Shown piece after piece: positions 1 to 6,027 of a stretch of DNA of 10,331 nucleotides (the stretch's first letter is position 1; every line of letters starts with the position of its first letter). Below the pieces are notes generated by a model. That model was given only the letters and a program-made list of their open reading frames with translations. It was not told the origin of the DNA and searched no databases. The DNA is from Brevundimonas sp. (lineage in GTDB: Bacteria > Pseudomonadota > Alphaproteobacteria > Caulobacterales > Caulobacteraceae). The position numbers were made by a program, and so were the translations under genes. Where the stretch lies: NCBI RefSeq assembly GCF_031082345.1, contig NZ_JAVHLH010000085.1, forward strand, positions 1 through 10,331. The letters run 5' to 3'.

Positions 1-45
1 CATCATTCTCGCCTCGGTTCAGTTTCCGCTTTGAAGGATCTCCGC

Positions 46-894
46 ATGGCCCGCCCCCTCCGACTGCTCCTCCTCTCCGCCGCCGTGGCCGCGTCCCTCG
101 CCGCCTGCAACCGCGACGGCGAGACGGACGCGCCGGCCGCGCCGACGTCCGACCCCAACGCCCTGATCACCCCGGCCGACGCCGCCGCGCCTCAAGGGCT
201 GGATGAAAAGACCCCCTACGCCGACATCAAGCTGACCCTGCCGGACGAACTGAAGGCCCACCCCGACCTGCACGCCAGCCTCTACGCCGAGGAGGTGCGC
301 AAGCTGCGCCAGTTCGCGGAAGGGGCGCAGGGCGAGCTGACCGAGGCCGGGGCCGCGACCGACCGGCCGAAATACGAAAACACCATCACCGTGACCACGG
401 CCGACGAGACGGCCAAACTGTTCAGCCTGAAGCGGACCTCATTCGACTATTCCGGCGGCGCCCACCCCAACACCCTGACCAGCGGCATCCTCTGGGACAA
501 GGCGCTGAAGCGCCGCATCGGCCTGGCCGACCTGTTCCGGAAGGGGGCCGATCTGACCGTCCTCGACCTGGCCCTGTGCTCGGCCCTCAACACGGCCAAG
601 CGCGCCCGCGTGCCGGACGGCGCCTCGATCACCTTCGACAGCAAGCCCTTCGCCTGCCCGCGGGCCGCCACGACCCCGTTCGTCCTGACTCCCGGCGACA
701 CGCCCGGCAAGGCCGCCGGCCTGACCTTCCTGATCGGTCCCTACCAGGCCGGATCCTATGCCGAGGGCGGCTACGAGATCGCCATTCCGGCCGCCGTGTT
801 CCGCTCCCTGCTGGCCACCGCCTACGCCGGCGAGTTCGGGGGCCAGCTGACACGGGCGGGCGACGCTGCCCCGCCCCCCGCGGAGACGGTCTGA
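46..894 (+). CDS. DUF3298-type lipoprotein (RsiV C-terminal-like domain)
   Basis: The 282-residue product begins with a lipoprotein signal: a basic start, a hydrophobic run, and a lipobox LAAC with Cys21 as the likely lipidated residue. Residue +2 is Asn, so outer-membrane sorting is likely. Residues about 55-265 resemble the DUF4163/DUF3298 fold found in the extracytoplasmic part of RsiV. The signs are SFDYSGGAHPN (132-142), a segment ending GLADLF (159-164), and GPYQAGSYAEGGYEIAIP (231-248), which matches the family's 'PY..A.YA.G..E..IP' pattern. Start choice: ATG at 46 has AAGGA at 34-38. An in-frame TTG at 31 would place the ribosome site inside the gene and is rejected. RsiV is an anti-sigma factor that binds lysozyme, but this protein has no transmembrane helix or sigma-binding domain, so it is a free lipoprotein of unknown ligand. 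The stop overlaps the next start (TGATG). Family is fairly sure; function is unknown. Confidence 0.8.
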   Translation: MARPLRLLLLSAAVAASLAACNRDGETDAPAAPTSDPNALITPADAAAPQGLDEKTPYADIKLTLPDELKAHPDLHASLYAEEVRKLRQFAEGAQGELTEAGAATDRPKYENTITVTTADETAKLFSLKRTSFDYSGGAHPNTLTSGILWDKALKRRIGLADLFRKGADLTVLDLALCSALNTAKRARVPDGASITFDSKPFACPRAATTPFVLTPGDTPGKAAGLTFLIGPYQAGSYAEGGYEIAIPAAVFRSLLATAYAGEFGGQLTRAGDAAPPPAETV

Positions 895-1388
895 TGCGCG
901 CGCTCCTCGTCCTTTGTCTGGCCGGCCTCGCCGGGCCCGTCCTGGCCCAGACCGCGCCCCCCCTGCGGCAGCCCGAAGGCGTCCGCATCTACAGTCCCGG
1001 CCAGTACGGGGTGACGGCCGGGACGCCCAGCCGCATCCGCTCCTCCCGGGAGGCGATGAACCATGGCCGCAACCAACCGCCCGCGCCGCGATCGAACGCC
1101 GACGCCGGCGCGCTGGCGGCGGCGGCCGTGGCGCGCGCCGGCCTGATCTGCTCTGTCGCCGAGGCGGCCGTGATCGGGCGCACCCGCGACGGCGGTCCCT
1201 TGATCGAGATCGACTGCGTCGAGGGCGGCGGCGTCATCATCGCCGACGCCGATCCCCTCCAGGTCGTCGACTGCCTCGACCTGGCCCCCGACGAGGGACA
1301 GGCGGGCCGGCGCCAGCGCGTCGTCACCGCCTGCCGCCTGCCGGGCAACGCCGGCCTCGCCGGTCAGGGTCAGTCCGCCAGGAACTGA
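894..1388 (+). CDS. small secreted four-cysteine protein, function unknown
   Basis: The product has 164 residues. A signal peptide (residues 1-18, ending PVLA before QTAP) predicts export to the periplasm. Residues 20-75 are Pro/Arg-rich and probably disordered. The compact part (76-150) has four cysteines at 86, 108, 127 and 147 in the contexts LICSVAEA, IEIDCVEGGG, VVDCLDL and TACRLPG, so two disulfides are plausible. The pattern 'C-V-x-A-x-x-IG...DG...E-x-C-x-x-G-x-G' looks like a small beta-rich fold, but I cannot name the family. The ATG overlaps the TGA of the upstream lipoprotein by one base, and GGAG lies at 882-885, so the two genes are almost certainly co-translated. The 3' end overlaps the convergent hydrolase gene by 19 bases. 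The reading frame is well supported; the function is not known. Confidence 0.7.
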   Translation: MRALLVLCLAGLAGPVLAQTAPPLRQPEGVRIYSPGQYGVTAGTPSRIRSSREAMNHGRNQPPAPRSNADAGALAAAAVARAGLICSVAEAAVIGRTRDGGPLIEIDCVEGGGVIIADADPLQVVDCLDLAPDEGQAGRRQRVVTACRLPGNAGLAGQGQSARN

Positions 1389-2311
1389 TCCACAAGTTCG
1401 GCGAACCGCGCCGGCTGGTCGGCCATGATGAAGTGCCGGGTCCCGTCGACCCGGATCAGCCGGACCTCCGGCAGGGCCGCATACTCCCGGCCCCACAGCG
1501 CGTCGGACCCCGCCGCCGGCGCGCCGCCGTCGGCGTCCGAGGCGTAGACCGCCCACACCGGCGTGGTCATCGCCGCCAGCCCGGGCCGGGCGTCGGTGGT
1601 CATCACGTCGCGGATCGCCGCCGCCATCGCCTGCCGGTCGGTGTCCATCGACCACTCGACCATGGCCTCGCGCGTGGCCGGGTCCCGCGCCATGCCGACC
1701 GCCGTCTGCGCCTGCTGGGCCCGGAAGGAGGCCTCGTCGGCCGACAGGATCCCCGCCGCCGCCTGGGCCGCGAACGGCTGGGCGTTCTCGGCCGTCACCT
1801 GCGGTCCGAACATGGCGCTGAAGAACGGCAGGCTGTCGACGCTCATCACCCGCCCCACCAGCCCCGGCTCGGCCTGGGCCAGCAGCAGCGCGGTCAGGCC
1901 GCCCATCGAGTGGCCGATCACCGCCGGCCGCTCCAGCCCCGCCTCGCCGATGTAGCGGGCCAGCTCCCCGACCACCGGCTCCACGAACGGCCCGTCGCCG
2001 TGGGTCCAGGGCTCGCCCGCGAACCCGGCCAGCTGCACCAGATGCACCCGGTGCGTCGCCTTCAGACGCTCCGCCGCGGCCCGCCACACCTCCCGCGACG
2101 AGGCCAGGCCGGGGATCAGGATCACGTCGGGTCCGCTCCCCACAACCTCGACCGACAGACGGTCCGAAGCGAAGGCGCTCTGGACAGCGGCGACCGGCGC
2201 CGCCTCCGCCCGGACGGCGAAGGCCGCGGCGCCTACGACCAATAATGACGCAGAGGCGAGGCACACTGCGCGCAGGGTCGAGCGCGCCACGAAGTGACGA
2301 AGATGCAGCAT
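1370..2311 (-). CDS. secreted alpha/beta hydrolase
   Basis: This 313-residue serine hydrolase has a long N-terminal export signal (about residues 1-37, with the hydrophobic core at 16-33 and AEA before AP as the likely cleavage site). It should therefore act in the periplasm or outside the cell. The fold signs are in order: VILIPGLASSREVW (63-76, oxyanion-hole loop), VIGHSMGG (131-138, nucleophile Ser135 in GxSxG), a helical cap (about 165-240), PVWAVYASDAD (251-261, acid Asp259 or Asp261), and DGTRHFIM (289-296, His293). The substrate cannot be read from the sequence; ester or lactone hydrolysis is possible. Start choice: ATG at 2311, with AAAGGA nine bases upstream; a longer in-frame extension would run through the repressor gene. 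It is the last gene of the operon that starts at 2941, 31 bases after the XRE gene, and it overlaps the convergent gene at its 3' end. Confidence 0.87.
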   Translation of the reverse strand: MLHLRHFVARSTLRAVCLASASLLVVGAAAFAVRAEAAPVAAVQSAFASDRLSVEVVGSGPDVILIPGLASSREVWRAAAERLKATHRVHLVQLAGFAGEPWTHGDGPFVEPVVGELARYIGEAGLERPAVIGHSMGGLTALLLAQAEPGLVGRVMSVDSLPFFSAMFGPQVTAENAQPFAAQAAAGILSADEASFRAQQAQTAVGMARDPATREAMVEWSMDTDRQAMAAAIRDVMTTDARPGLAAMTTPVWAVYASDADGGAPAAGSDALWGREYAALPEVRLIRVDGTRHFIMADQPARFAELVDQFLAD

Positions 2312-2342
2312 CGGATATGTCCTTTGAAAGAGCCTGACAGCG

Positions 2343-2540
2343 TCAGGCGTGGGGGTTCTCGAAAACCTCTTCCACCGGCCGCGCGAACAGCACGGCGATG
2401 CGGTAGGCGAGGTCCAGCGACGGATCGTGTTTCTCGGTCTCAAGCGCGTTCACGGCCTGCCGCGACACGCCCAGCGCCTGACCGAGCTGTTCCTGGGTCC
2501 AGCCGCGCTCGACGCGCAGCAATTTCAGCCGGTTCTTCAT
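2343..2540 (-). CDS. small XRE-family transcriptional regulator
   Basis: This 65-residue protein is almost entirely one helix-turn-helix domain. The sequence starts MKNRLKLLRVERGWTQEQLG; the turn and recognition helix follow at about 24-36 (GVSRQAVNALETE), then the typical HDPSLDLAYRIAVLF and a VEEVFE tail. It resembles the short YozG-like XRE regulators that have no ligand or dimerisation domain. The start ATG at 2540 has AGGAG upstream and shares an ATGA overlap with the stop of the membrane-protein gene, so the two are translationally coupled. I infer that it represses its own operon through the TGAC-N5-GTCA sites upstream of 2941. Small XRE proteins encoded next to short integral membrane proteins are a common pairing, and the membrane protein may hold or release the regulator, but that is not shown here. 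Confidence 0.92.
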   Translation of the reverse strand: MKNRLKLLRVERGWTQEQLGQALGVSRQAVNALETEKHDPSLDLAYRIAVLFARPVEEVFENPHA

Positions 2541-2941
2541 CGGCTGCTCCTGACGAAGGGCGCCACCAGGCCGAAACAGGCCCAGAACAGCGGATAGATG
2601 ATCCAGGCGGGGATATGGTAGGCGTCGGCGTAGCTCTCGCCGAACCCCCAGACGCTGGCGATGGCCATGGCCAGGCCCGCGGCCAGGATGAACTGTTTGG
2701 CGGTGACCGCCCGGACGAACTCGTCCGAGTCCCGCATCAGCGACAGCGTCGCCCAGATCTGTCCGACCACCGGCGCCGAAACGGCCAGCGCAAGGGCCCA
2801 GGCCGCGACCGGCGAGGCGATGTCGTCGAAGGCTCCGAAGATGGCGGCGACATTGATGGCGACGTAGCCGCTCATGAAGGCCATGGTCCGGACGACATAG
2901 CGTCGGTTGGCCGAGGTCTGTGTTTTCGCGATGCCCAACAT
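2537..2941 (-). CDS. four-helix integral membrane protein, partner of XRE regulator
   Basis: The product has 134 residues and about four predicted membrane helices, at roughly 18-37, 46-66, 82-100 and 110-130. The short N-terminal segment is basic. A charged loop LMRDSDEFVRA (68-78) lies between helices 2 and 3. There is no signal peptide or catalytic motif. I do not know a named function. Its layout, a conserved 'DxDEF' loop and a membrane tail, resembles the small membrane proteins that commonly sit beside short XRE regulators. ATG 2941 is preceded by a strong AGGAGG, eight bases away, and the frame ends in an ATGA overlap with the regulator gene. It is the first gene of the operon. The alternative of a stand-alone transporter fragment seems unlikely given its length and tight coupling. 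Confidence 0.8.
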   Translation of the reverse strand: MLGIAKTQTSANRRYVVRTMAFMSGYVAINVAAIFGAFDDIASPVAAWALALAVSAPVVGQIWATLSLMRDSDEFVRAVTAKQFILAAGLAMAIASVWGFGESYADAYHIPAWIIYPLFWACFGLVAPFVRSSR

Positions 2942-2953
2942 GACAAATCCTCC

Positions 2954-3014
2954 TGACGTGATGTCATGCTTACCTTACATCGACATTTTGTCATGTCAAC
3001 CTGACTTTTCGTCA
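2954..3014. promoter_or_regulatory. three TGAC-N5-GTCA operator-like palindromes
   Basis: Three 13-base sites share the pattern TGAC-N5-GTCA: TGACGTGATGTCA at 2954-2966, CGACATTTTGTCA at 2981-2993 (one arm mismatch) and TGACTTTTCGTCA at 3002-3014. Their centres are 27 and 21 bases apart. Extra half-sites lie at 2995-2998 (GTCA) and 3023-3026 (TGAC). The array surrounds the candidate promoter and lies directly upstream of the operon encoding a small XRE protein. I infer that it is that repressor's autoregulatory operator; XRE-type dimers commonly bind short palindromes. It could also affect the divergent desaturase gene. Confidence 0.5.
2972..2999 (-). promoter_or_regulatory. candidate promoter of the membrane protein-XRE-hydrolase operon
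   Basis: Read on the minus strand there is a perfect -35 TTGACA (plus positions 2994-2999), a 16-base spacer, and a weak -10 TAAGGT (2972-2977). It lies about 30 bases before the start codon at 2941. The -35 is convincing and the -10 matches only three of six consensus bases. The spacer contains the middle operator-like site, so a bound repressor would block polymerase. Confidence 0.4.
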
Positions 3015-3086
3015 GCCATGCCTGACACTCGCCCTCGCCGGCTGCGCCGCTTTCCGGGGACGGGTCCGGGGCGTATCCTTTCTCCC

Positions 3087-4022
3087 ATGCCCGCCGCGCC
3101 CCGCGTCCGTCCGTCCGACCTGTTCACCCCCGACGAGTGGGCGCCCTTCCAGACGCGCCGCGCCTGGGTCGGACCTCTGCTGGTCCTGCACTGCTGGGGC
3201 GTGATCCTGCTGGCGGTCGCCGCCGGCGTGCTCTGGCCGATCCTGATCCCGCTCTGCGTCGCCGTCATCGGCACGCGCCAGCTGGGCCTCGCCATCCTGA
3301 TGCACGAGGCGGCCCACGGCGGTCTGTCGTCGAACCGGCGGCTCAACGACGTCCTCGGCCACTGGTTCTGCGCCGTGCCGGTCGGCGCCTCTCTGGCGCT
3401 CTACCGGCCCTACCACCTCAGCCACCACAAATACGCCCAGCAGGCCGAGGACCCGGACCTGGTGCTGTCCGCCCCCTTCCCGGTCACCCGCGCCTCGCTG
3501 CGCCGCAAGATCGTCCGCGACCTGACCGGTCAGACCTTCTTCAAGCAGAGGGTGCTCTACCTCTTCGCGGCTTTCCGCCGCGGCCGCGACGAGGACATCG
3601 CCGAGGGCGCCGTGGTCACCGGCCGCAGCGTCGCCCCCTTCCTGCTGGTCAACGCCGCCCTGCTCGCGGCGGCCGTGCTCGCCGGGGTCTGGTGGGCGTA
3701 TTTCGTCCTGTGGCTGCTGCCGCTGGCGACCTGGTTCCCGATGGTCACCCGCCTGCGCAACATCGCCGAACACGCCTGCGTCGAGGGCTCGGCCACGGAC
3801 GCCTTCCGCGCCGCCCGCACCACCCGGGCCTCCTGGTGGGAGCGCGCCTTCATCGCCCCCTACTGGGTCAATTTCCACGCCGAGCACCACCTGTTCATGC
3901 ACGTGCCCTGCTGGAAGCTCCCGGCCCTGCATCGGGCGGTGCGCGCCAAGCCCCAGGGCGAACGGATGGAGGTGGCTGGGGGCTATCTGAGCGTCCTGCG
4001 GCAGGCGTCGGCCGGGACGTGA
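3087..4022 (+). CDS. membrane fatty acid desaturase
   Basis: This 311-residue integral membrane di-iron enzyme belongs to the fatty acid desaturase superfamily. The histidine boxes are complete: HEAAH (73-77), HLSHH (110-114) and HAEHH (264-268), with an extra likely ligand in RNIAEH (His229). Hydrophobic stretches lie at about 29-60, 183-220 and 253-262, the usual two-hairpin layout. It should use O2 and an electron donor, not encoded here, to insert a double bond or a hydroxyl into an acyl or related chain. Related families include carotenoid hydroxylases and MocD-type oxygenases, so the exact substrate is open. Start choice: ATG 3087 fits the family N-terminus but has no clear ribosome site; in-frame ATGs at 3018 and further upstream would run through the operator region. 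The stop overlaps the methyltransferase start (GTGA), so the two are coupled. Confidence 0.87.
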   Translation: MPAAPRVRPSDLFTPDEWAPFQTRRAWVGPLLVLHCWGVILLAVAAGVLWPILIPLCVAVIGTRQLGLAILMHEAAHGGLSSNRRLNDVLGHWFCAVPVGASLALYRPYHLSHHKYAQQAEDPDLVLSAPFPVTRASLRRKIVRDLTGQTFFKQRVLYLFAAFRRGRDEDIAEGAVVTGRSVAPFLLVNAALLAAAVLAGVWWAYFVLWLLPLATWFPMVTRLRNIAEHACVEGSATDAFRAARTTRASWWERAFIAPYWVNFHAEHHLFMHVPCWKLPALHRAVRAKPQGERMEVAGGYLSVLRQASAGT

Positions 4023-4675
4023 TCGCCGACCCCGCCGCCTTCATCCTGTCCAACACCCGCCTCCAGTCCCTGCCGCACGCGCCGGAGATCACTCTGTGGC
4101 TGGCCGACGAGATCACCCCCCTCTGGCGGCTCACCGAGGAGGAGCTCGGCGAACTCGGCCTGCCGCCGCCGTTCTGGGCCTTCGCCTGGGCCGGCGGTCA
4201 GGGCCTGGCCCGCTGGCTGATCGACAATCCGCACGAGGTCGCCGGCAGACGCGTGCTCGACTTCGCCGCCGGCTCCGGCCTGGTCGGGATCGCGGCCATG
4301 AAGGCCGGCGCGGCCTCCGTCCTGTGCGCCGACATCGACCCCTTCTGCGCCGCCGCCGTCGCCCTGAACGCCCAGGCCAATCAGGTCAGCCTCGACTTCA
4401 CCGACGCCAACCTGCTCGACGCCCCGCCGCCCGACGTCGCCGTCATCTGCGCCGGCGACGTCTTCTACGAGCGGCCCATGGCGGAATCCGTGCTCGCCTG
4501 GCTGACCGTGGCGGCCGACCGCGGCGCCCGGGTCCTCGTCGGCGACCCGCTTCGAACCTATTTTCCTCGGTCAGGATTCGACCTCCTGGCCGAATATGAA
4601 GTCCCGACCACACGCGAGCTCGAGGACTCCGCCGTCAAGCGCACGCGGGTCTGGGCGCTCGCCACGGGCCGCTGA
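4019..4675 (+). CDS. METTL20/ETFBKMT-like class I SAM methyltransferase (protein lysine methyltransferase candidate)
   Basis: The product has 218 residues and a Rossmann methyltransferase fold. LPPPFWAFAWAGGQGLARWL (48-67) is the family's N-terminal signature. Motif I is LDFAAGSGLVGIAA (80-93), followed by the acidic loop CADIDP (103-108). DVFY (147-150) fits the DxxY motif of the METTL20/family-16 protein methyltransferases. Known members methylate lysines of the electron transfer flavoprotein beta subunit, and an alphaproteobacterial homologue has been studied; older annotation calls the group 'nicotinamide N-methylase'. I infer a protein lysine methyltransferase, probably acting on ETF-beta or a ribosomal protein; no ETF gene is in the window. 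GTG 4019 is the natural start: it overlaps the desaturase stop by four bases, and the next in-frame Met (residue 95) would destroy the cofactor site. Confidence 0.82.
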   Translation: MIADPAAFILSNTRLQSLPHAPEITLWLADEITPLWRLTEEELGELGLPPPFWAFAWAGGQGLARWLIDNPHEVAGRRVLDFAAGSGLVGIAAMKAGAASVLCADIDPFCAAAVALNAQANQVSLDFTDANLLDAPPPDVAVICAGDVFYERPMAESVLAWLTVAADRGARVLVGDPLRTYFPRSGFDLLAEYEVPTTRELEDSAVKRTRVWALATGR

Positions 4676-4684
4676 CGGCCGCGC

Positions 4685-4713
4685 TTGGCGTTCCGCGGCG
4701 CCGGACCCATATT
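4685..4713 (+). promoter_or_regulatory. possible leaderless promoter of the small secreted protein gene
   Basis: TTGGCG (4685-4690) and CATATT (4708-4713) are separated by 17 bases. The expected transcription start would fall at or next to the ATG at 4720, which has no Shine-Dalgarno sequence. That would give a leaderless mRNA, which is common in alphaproteobacteria. Each box matches only about four of six bases, so this is tentative. Confidence 0.25.
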
Positions 4714-4719
4714 CCAGTC

Positions 4720-5103
4720 ATGACCGCCGTTCGCGCCCTGCTCGCTGTCGCCGTCCTCGCCGCCGCCGGTTCGGCCCAGGCCCAGTCGTCGCCGCCATAC
4801 ATCGGCGCGACCGTCGACCCGCACCGCTACCAGGCCGACCAGCACCGCTACGAGATCGACCGCCTGCGCGCCCAGGCCGACCAGCGCGAGGCCTTCGCCC
4901 GCCAGCTCCAGCTCGAGACCCGCCTGAACCGGCTCGGGATCGAGGCGGCCCGCCAGCCCGACCCCATGCCGCCGCCCGCTTGGCGCGCCCTCCGTTCGCC
5001 GGAGGAAGAGCGCGCTCTGCGGGAAGCCGCCACCGAACGCCGTCGCGCCGCGACCGCCGGGCTCGGTCAGATCGACGCCTGGCTGGACCGCCCCGCCCGC
5101 TGA
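4720..5103 (+). CDS. small secreted helical protein, function unknown
   Basis: This 127-residue protein has a clear signal peptide (residues 1-21, ending AQA before QSS), so it is periplasmic or secreted. The mature part is highly charged and mostly helical. Residues 34-75 form a probable coiled coil, with a short near-repeat HRYQADQ / HRYEIDR at 35-48. A Pro-rich hinge (PDPMPPPAW, 80-88) separates it from a second Glu/Arg-rich helix (93-125). There are no cysteines and no catalytic motif. I do not recognise the family. It is separated by 44 bases from the methyltransferase gene and by 72 bases from the metallopeptidase gene, all on the same strand, so partial co-transcription is possible. 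A role as a structural or chaperone-like envelope protein is a guess from composition alone. ATG 4720 is chosen because the signal peptide starts there. Confidence 0.68.
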   Translation: MTAVRALLAVAVLAAAGSAQAQSSPPYIGATVDPHRYQADQHRYEIDRLRAQADQREAFARQLQLETRLNRLGIEAARQPDPMPPPAWRALRSPEEERALREAATERRRAATAGLGQIDAWLDRPAR

Positions 5104-5175
5104 TCCTTTCGACCTGCATCCCTTCCCTGCCGACCGCGTTCCTGCTTGGCTTCAATCCGGGAAGAGGAAACAGAC

Positions 5176-6024
5176 ATGCGCTGGCAGGGCGGACGACGCG
5201 GCGGCAACATCGATGACCGGCGTGGATTGGGCGGCGTGGGGATCGCCGGCGGCGGCATCGGCGCCCTCGTCCTGGCGGCGATCGGCTATTTCGTCTTCGG
5301 CATCGACCCGCAGACCACCCAGCAGATCACCAGCCAGCTGGGCGGCGTCGGCAGCTCGGAACAGGGCGTTCAGGGCAGTCCAGAGGATCAGGCCGGGGCC
5401 TTCGTCGATGTGATCGGCACCAACGTCGACGACGTCTGGCGCACCAAGCTGCAAGGCTATGAGCCGCCGACCGTCACCCTCTACGAACAGGGCGCCTCGA
5501 CCGGTTGCGGCTTCGGCCAGTCCGCTATGGGGCCGTTCTACTGTCCCGCCGACCGTCATGTGTATCTGGACCTGTCCTTCTGGGATCAGATGGAGACGCA
5601 GCTCGGGGCCTCCTCCGCCGACTTCGCCCGCGCCTATGTCATCGCCCACGAATACGGCCATCACGTCCAGACGCTGACGGGCACGTCGCAACAGGTTCGG
5701 CAGGCCCAGCAGCGCGCCGCGGGCGAGGCCGAGGCCAACCAGTATTCCGTCGCCCTCGAGCTTCAGGCCGACTGCTACGCCGGCGTCTGGGCCGCCAACG
5801 CAGCGGCCGCCTCGAATGGCGCCGTGGCGCTCGAGGCCGGGGATCTCGAGGAGGGCCTGCGCACCGCCTCGGCCATCGGCGACGACACAATGCAGCGTCG
5901 TTCGGGCGGCCGGGTCGTGCCCGAGGGCTTCACCCACGGCTCCTCGGCCCAGCGCATGGAATGGCTGCGGCGCGGCTACCAGTCCGGCGGTCCGGCAGCC
6001 TGCGACACCTTCTCGGGCCTCTGA
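5176..6024 (+). CDS. ypfJ: YpfJ-type neutral zinc metallopeptidase, membrane anchored
   Basis: The product has 282 residues and belongs to the putative neutral zinc metallopeptidase family (YpfJ, PF04228). Order: a short basic N-terminus starting MRWQGGRRGGNIDDRRG, which is typical of the family; one membrane helix at about 20-43; a linker; then the catalytic domain. The zinc motif is HEYGHH, with His158, Glu159 and His162 as HExxH. ELQADCYAGVW (195-205) downstream supplies the probable third ligand, Glu195. Cys111, Cys123, Cys200 and Cys276 could form disulfides, consistent with a periplasmic catalytic domain. The substrate of this family is not established. Start choice: ATG 5176 has AGAGGA at 5163-5168; an in-frame ATG at 5146 has no ribosome site and adds residues unlike the family. 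The stop lies three bases from the stop of the convergent protease gene, with no terminator between them. Confidence 0.92.
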   Translation: MRWQGGRRGGNIDDRRGLGGVGIAGGGIGALVLAAIGYFVFGIDPQTTQQITSQLGGVGSSEQGVQGSPEDQAGAFVDVIGTNVDDVWRTKLQGYEPPTVTLYEQGASTGCGFGQSAMGPFYCPADRHVYLDLSFWDQMETQLGASSADFARAYVIAHEYGHHVQTLTGTSQQVRQAQQRAAGEAEANQYSVALELQADCYAGVWAANAAAASNGAVALEAGDLEEGLRTASAIGDDTMQRRSGGRVVPEGFTHGSSAQRMEWLRRGYQSGGPAACDTFSGL

Positions 6025-6027
6025 CGC

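Noticed and set aside
1..30. CAT at the left edge, which could be the start codon of a divergent minus-strand gene with GAGGCGAG upstream.
   Set aside because: Only one to two codons would lie in the window, so it cannot be supported.
914..2245. A 443-codon open frame on the plus strand opposite the hydrolase.
   Set aside because: It is Arg/Pro-rich, has no motif, and lies antisense to a hydrolase with an intact catalytic triad.
822..2264. A 480-codon open frame on the minus strand across the first two genes and the hydrolase gene.
   Set aside because: It has an Arg/Gly-rich product with no domain, overlaps three recognisable genes, and is the usual shadow frame in GC-rich DNA.
3012..3932. 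A 306-codon minus-strand frame opposite the desaturase.
   Set aside because: The desaturase has all three histidine boxes; this frame is a low-complexity Gly/Asp/Gln-rich shadow.
4678..4699. GCCGCG...CGCGGC inverted repeat just after the methyltransferase gene, as a terminator.
   Set aside because: It has a six-base stem, a ten-base loop and no T-run; in DNA this GC-rich such stems are frequent by chance.
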